A stretch of DNA of 64,000 nt from Marinobacter litoralis (GTDB lineage Bacteria; Pseudomonadota; Gammaproteobacteria; Pseudomonadales; Oleiphilaceae). How positions within the stretch are numbered: the stretch's first letter is position 1; each line of letters begins with the position of its first letter. Location of the stretch: NCBI RefSeq assembly GCF_016427555.1, contig NZ_JAELVS010000001.1, positions 124,001 through 188,000 on the forward strand, written 5' to 3'. A model generated the notes under the pieces. The model was not told where the DNA came from, did no database searches, and worked only from the letters and a program-made list of their open reading frames with translations. Positions 60,458 through 64,000 of this stretch are shown in pieces. The position numbers and the translations under genes were made by a program.

Positions 60458-61654
60458 ATGAACATGAACTACACTGCCGAGGAACGTGCCTTCCGTGACG
60501 AAGTGCGGGCCTTTCTGGATGAACAGCTTCCGGCCGACATAGCGGCCAAAGTTAAAGGCTTCCGCCACCTGTCGAAAGAAGACCATCAGCGTTGGCAAAA
60601 AATCCTTAGTGCCCAGGGCTGGTACGCCACCCACTGGCCAAAGGAATATGGCGGTGTAGACTGGTCGCCAGTGCAGAAGCACATCTGGGATGAAGAGTCC
60701 TCCCGGCACGGTGTTCCCCGCTCTATCCCCTTCGGCGTGAACATGGTGGCGCCGGTCATCATCCGCTTTGGCAGTGAAGAGCAGAAGCAAACCTATCTGC
60801 CCCGCATTCTCAGCGGTGAGGACTGGTGGTGCCAGGGTTACTCCGAACCGGGGGCCGGCTCCGATCTGGCGTCACTGAAAACCCGTGCGGTGCGCCAGGG
60901 CGATCATTACATAGTGAATGGCCAGAAGACCTGGACCACTCTGGGGCAATACGCCAACATGATCTTTTGCCTGGTGCGCACCAACACCCAGGTGAAAGCT
61001 CAGGAAGGCATCTCCTTTTTGCTGATCGATATGAATACGCCTGGCATCAGCGTACGCCCCATCATCACCCTGGACGGCGAACACGAGGTCAACGAAGTCT
61101 TTTTTGAAGACGTAAAGGTGCCGGTGGAAAACCTGGTGGGCGAGGAAGACAAAGGCTGGACTTACGCCAAGTACCTGCTCACCTACGAGCGCACCGGTCT
61201 GGCCGGTATCGGCCTGTCCAAAGCCGCACTGGCACATCTCAAAGCACTGGCGTCCCGTCGCATCAAAAACGGTCGCCCGTTGATTGAAGATACCGTGTTC
61301 AGCCAGCGCATCGCGGAAGCCGAAATTGATCTGACGGCCGCGGCCATCAGCAATTTGCGCATTGTCGCTTCGGTGGAAGGCGGCGGCATGCCGGGCGCAG
61401 AAAGTTCGATGCTGAAGGTTAAGGGCACGGAAATTCGTCAGGCCATCAACGACCTGGCCCGCCGGGCCATAGGCCCCTACGCCATCCCGTTTGTGGAGGA
61501 GGAGCTGGATCTCGATTACCAAGGCGAATTCCTGTCTGACGAAAATGCGGCACCCTTGTCGGCGCACTATTTCAACAACCGCAAGCTCTCGATCTTTGGT
61601 GGATCCAACGAGATCCAGAAAAACATTGTTTCAAAAATGATTCTTGGGCTTTAA
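60458..61654 (+). CDS. Acyl-CoA dehydrogenase (1)
   Basis: A 398-residue flavoprotein of the acyl-CoA dehydrogenase family: N-terminal helices, WWCQGYSEPGAGSDLASL (FAD/substrate contact), IVNGQKTWTTLGQYAN, central strand domain and C-terminal helices (SIFGGSNEIQKNIVSKMIL). The catalytic Glu at the usual position is not evident; instead the segment around residue 240-250 (LTYERTGLAGIG) resembles the FadE-like pairs often found as heterodimers. It is paired with the next gene, 10 bp downstream, and the two subunits probably form one enzyme. Substrate unknown. Confidence 0.88.
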   Translation: MNMNYTAEERAFRDEVRAFLDEQLPADIAAKVKGFRHLSKEDHQRWQKILSAQGWYATHWPKEYGGVDWSPVQKHIWDEESSRHGVPRSIPFGVNMVAPVIIRFGSEEQKQTYLPRILSGEDWWCQGYSEPGAGSDLASLKTRAVRQGDHYIVNGQKTWTTLGQYANMIFCLVRTNTQVKAQEGISFLLIDMNTPGISVRPIITLDGEHEVNEVFFEDVKVPVENLVGEEDKGWTYAKYLLTYERTGLAGIGLSKAALAHLKALASRRIKNGRPLIEDTVFSQRIAEAEIDLTAAAISNLRIVASVEGGGMPGAESSMLKVKGTEIRQAINDLARRAIGPYAIPFVEEELDLDYQGEFLSDENAAPLSAHYFNNRKLSIFGGSNEIQKNIVSKMILGL

Positions 61655-61664
61655 GGAGGCGACC

Positions 61665-62807
61665 ATGGATTTCCGACTTAACGAAGAGCAGCGAATGCTG
61701 CAGGACACCGTGGCCCGCCTGGTGCGCGGTGAATACAGCTCTGAAAAGCGCCTGGAGTTCAGTGAATCCGAGGCAGGGTTCAGCCTGCACTTCTGGAAAC
61801 AGCTCGGCGAGCTGGGGCTGACCGCTGCGCCCTTCTCTGAAGACCTGGGCGGTTTCAACGGTGGTGGTGTAGAAGTTCAGTCTGTTATGACCGAACTGGG
61901 CCGGGGTTTGTGCCTGGAACCCTACCTGCAGTCCGTCATTCTCGGGGGCGGGCTTATCAGTCAGGCGGGTAACGTGAGCCAGAAGGAAGCCTGGCTGGGC
62001 GGCATTGCCAGCGGTGAACTGCAAGCCGCGGTGGCGCTTCAGGAACCTCAAAGTTTTTACAATCTGACCGATGTGGAAACCCGTGCCGATAAAACTGACG
62101 GTGGTTACCTGCTCAATGGCCGTAAAGCCGTGGTCATTGGCGGCCACTGTGCCGATGTCCTTCTGGTGTCCGCCCGCACCTCCGGTGATGCCCGCGATGC
62201 CAAGGGCATCAGCCTGTTCGCCCTCAAGGCCGACAGCGCCGGCATCGAACGGCGCATTTACCCGACTATTGACGGTTTTAAGGGTTGCGATCTGGTGTTG
62301 AACAAGGTTCAGGTGAGTGCCGAGGCCTTGGTGGGCGAAGAAGGCCAGGCTGCTGGGGTCATTGAGTATCAGTCAGGCCGCGCCATAGCGGCACTCTGTG
62401 CTGAGGCCGTGGGCGTTATGGAGGTGGCGAATGAGCTGACCCTGGACTATCTCAAGCAGCGCAAGCAGTTTGGTGTACCCATCGGGAAATTCCAGGTGCT
62501 GCAGCACCGCATGGTGGATATGATGTCAGCACTGGAACAGGCCCGCTCCATGGCCATTCTGGCCGCCAGCGTGGCTGACCAGGAGCAGAGCGACGAACGC
62601 CGCCGGGTGCTGGCGGCGGCCAAAAATGTTATTGGCCGCAGCGGTCAGTTCATTTCCGAACAGGGTATCCAATCCCACGGTGGCATAGGAATGACCTGGG
62701 AATACAATTTTGCCCACTACGCCAAGCGTCTGATCATGATTAACCACCAGCTGGGAGACGCCGACTTCCACCTGGAGCGTTACGCCTCGCTATTACAGGC
62801 GAGCTGA
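61665..62807 (+). CDS. Acyl-CoA dehydrogenase (2)
   Basis: A 380-residue acyl-CoA dehydrogenase-family protein, a diverged partner of the previous one. Seen: MDFRLNEEQRMLQDTVARLV, LQEPQSFYNLTDVETRADKT in place of the usual TEPxAGSD loop, the KQRKQFGVPIGKFQVLQHRMVDM helix, and QSHGGIGMTWEYNFAHYAKRL near the end. The pair resembles alpha2beta2 dehydrogenases acting on CoA thioesters of steroid side chains or branched acids (inference). A perfect AAGGAGG precedes ATG 61665. Confidence 0.88.
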   Translation: MDFRLNEEQRMLQDTVARLVRGEYSSEKRLEFSESEAGFSLHFWKQLGELGLTAAPFSEDLGGFNGGGVEVQSVMTELGRGLCLEPYLQSVILGGGLISQAGNVSQKEAWLGGIASGELQAAVALQEPQSFYNLTDVETRADKTDGGYLLNGRKAVVIGGHCADVLLVSARTSGDARDAKGISLFALKADSAGIERRIYPTIDGFKGCDLVLNKVQVSAEALVGEEGQAAGVIEYQSGRAIAALCAEAVGVMEVANELTLDYLKQRKQFGVPIGKFQVLQHRMVDMMSALEQARSMAILAASVADQEQSDERRRVLAAAKNVIGRSGQFISEQGIQSHGGIGMTWEYNFAHYAKRLIMINHQLGDADFHLERYASLLQAS

Positions 62808-62839
62808 CCTCAGGACCAATGTGCCCAGCGCCGGTGTTG

Positions 62840-63775
62840 TTAATCCTGCCCCGCCAGCGCTGCGCGCATTTTAAGCGTCACCAGCATCATATTCAGGTGG
62901 GGGACCGGCACGCCATGGTGCCGGGCGATGGCCACCACATTCCCCAAAACCGCTTCCCGCTCAATAGGCCGGTTGTTCAGGTAATCCAGAGCCATGCTGT
63001 TTTTGTAAGCAGGCATCTTGCGCGTGCTCTCAATGTTCTTGTCGATCAGCGCCGCGTCCATGGGGTAACCATCCGCCGCCGCCACCTCCATCACCTCCCG
63101 GATTATGGCCCGCATCAGCTCCTCACCACCCTCGGTTTCCATAATGGTGCGGGTGTCCGCTCCATTGGCAATGACCGACAGGGGGTTGAACGAGGTGTTC
63201 CAGAGGCATTTTCGCCAGCGTTCACCGACAACCCGCTCGGTCAGATCCACATTGATGCCGCCCTCTTCGAACTGCTGAGACAACAGCTCACAGTGTTCAT
63301 CAATGCCTTGTAGGTAAAGGCCCATCACCAGCCTGCCGAACGCGGTATGCTCAACAACACCCGGCGCCACACGGCTTACGGCCGCAAACGCCAAGCAGCT
63401 GATGAGGGGATGCCTCGGATAGGCTTCCGCCAATTCCCGCTCAATATCCAAGCCGTTTTCAATCAGCACCAGGCAGGTTTTCTCGCCCATCCAGGGTGCG
63501 ATCATGGCAACCCGATCCACACCGGGAAGCACTTTTACGCAGAGAATCAGAAAATCAGGCGCTGCACCAGGCAAGTCGCCGTCCCGGTAGACCCGATCCG
63601 GCTTGAACGACAGGTCTCCAAAGGGGCTGGTAATGCGAACGCCATGGGCTCGGACGGCCTCATAATCGGAACGCAGCACCAGGCTCACCGAGCACCCGGC
63701 TTTTTTGAGTATGGCTCCGTAGAAGCTGCCAATCGCTCCGGCACCGACAATGAGGATGCTCGGTTTCTGACTCAT
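62840..63775 (-). CDS. 2-Dehydropantoate 2-reductase-like protein (PanE/ApbA)
   Basis: A 311-residue ketopantoate-reductase-family protein: Rossmann loop ILIVGAGAIGSFYGAIL near the N-terminus, FLILCVKV, and the C-terminal helical domain with the family's KCLWNTSFNPLSVIAN stretch (catalytic Lys about residue 198) and MALDYLNNRPIEREAVLGNV. In this catabolic setting it may reduce a different 2-oxo acid than ketopantoate. Convergent with the acyl-CoA dehydrogenases. Confidence 0.85.
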   Translation of the reverse strand: MSQKPSILIVGAGAIGSFYGAILKKAGCSVSLVLRSDYEAVRAHGVRITSPFGDLSFKPDRVYRDGDLPGAAPDFLILCVKVLPGVDRVAMIAPWMGEKTCLVLIENGLDIERELAEAYPRHPLISCLAFAAVSRVAPGVVEHTAFGRLVMGLYLQGIDEHCELLSQQFEEGGINVDLTERVVGERWRKCLWNTSFNPLSVIANGADTRTIMETEGGEELMRAIIREVMEVAAADGYPMDAALIDKNIESTRKMPAYKNSMALDYLNNRPIEREAVLGNVVAIARHHGVPVPHLNMMLVTLKMRAALAGQD

Positions 63776-63841
63776 GTTTGCTTCACTCTTTTAGTATGTG
63801 GGCTTGGGGGGGACATAAGGCCTGAGATACCCGGAGGAAAT

Positions 63842-64000
63842 TCATCTTGCCTGATACCAGCGCCCCCCCTCAGAATCGACCGACCAGGTGATTTCACCAA
63901 GCTCATAGAGATAGTTCAGGCAGGCGATGGCCTCTCCGGTCGCAAGGTTGAAAATCAGCAGGTTATCCTGGGGTATCGGCCTTGAGAACAGCACGTCGAA
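63842..64000 (-). CDS. Probable MBL-fold hydrolase, C-terminal end (truncated)
   Basis: Only the last 52 residues are in the window; the frame is open to the edge. DVLFSRPIPQDNLLIFNLAT and GEAIACLNYLYELGEITW followed by a short Trp-containing end resemble the C-terminal helical tail of MBL-fold metallohydrolases that act on thioesters or lactones. The metal-binding HxHxDH region lies outside, so this is tentative. Located 66 bp upstream of the PanE-like gene in the same direction. Confidence 0.5.
   Translation of the reverse strand, partial: FDVLFSRPIPQDNLLIFNLATGEAIACLNYLYELGEITWSVDSEGGRWYQAR

Overview
The window looks like a chromosome segment of a marine gammaproteobacterium, most probably Marinobacter or a close relative. 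This rests on gene content, on moderately high GC, and on a core gene order that resembles the Pseudomonas hem/ubiD/rho/trxA/ppx/rsd/dsbB/gshA/tex/rep/algC neighbourhood as I remember it. The assignment is inferred from gene families and order, not from a marker gene.

Layout. 1-5.6 kb: the end of hemX, hemY, then a ferredoxin reductase, ubiD and rho on the minus strand. 6.0-26.6 kb: a coherent molybdenum/tungsten and formate dehydrogenase block that sits between rho and trxA, which are usually adjacent. It has four transcription units: moaB-moeA-moaD-moaE (+); a minus-strand operon of DUF3305, DUF3306, TorD-like chaperone, small TAT protein, fdhA, fdhB, fdhC, an unlisted 42-residue membrane peptide and a TusA-like protein; a plus-strand operon of a four-cluster ferredoxin, Mrp-type ATPase, a biotin/lipoate-ligase-like protein and a DUF6505-like protein; and a minus-strand operon tupB-tupC-tupA-fdhD-mobA-mobB-moeA2 with a divergent one-component regulator. 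Together these import tungstate, finish the pyranopterin cofactor, sulfurate it and assemble a membrane-bound, periplasm-facing formate dehydrogenase.

26.6-46.9 kb is housekeeping: trxA, ppx, an ABC-F protein, a TIGR02444 protein, an FKBP-type isomerase, rsd, dsbB, a FliL-like protein, an Rmf-like protein, gshA, tex, a GGDEF/EAL protein, rep, a cytochrome c5, phospholipase A, a phosphomannomutase, bacterioferritin and its ferredoxin. 47-54 kb is a prolidase plus dipeptide ABC transporter operon. 54.1-56.1 kb holds the ruin of an ethylene-receptor-like GGDEF/EAL sensor next to a receiver protein without its phosphorylation site. 56.2-58 kb has lrgAB, yaeQ and tRNA-Arg(CCG). 58.1-64 kb is a metabolic accessory region: LysR and IclR regulators, a small unlisted ORF, two acyl-CoA dehydrogenases, a ketopantoate-reductase-like protein and the end of a probable MBL-fold hydrolase.

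Most unusual signals: (1) two long hairpins, at 4.2 kb and 44.6 kb, that share an identical apex and left-boundary motif but carry different, internally complementary arms; (2) an ETR1-type ethylene-binding domain keeping every known ethylene/copper residue at a constant offset, fused to a signalling protein that has lost its catalytic parts through several internal deletions; (3) the Mo/W/formate block splitting rho from trxA, with two moeA paralogues and a tiny overlapping membrane-peptide gene. No CRISPR array, IS element, integrase or prophage was seen.
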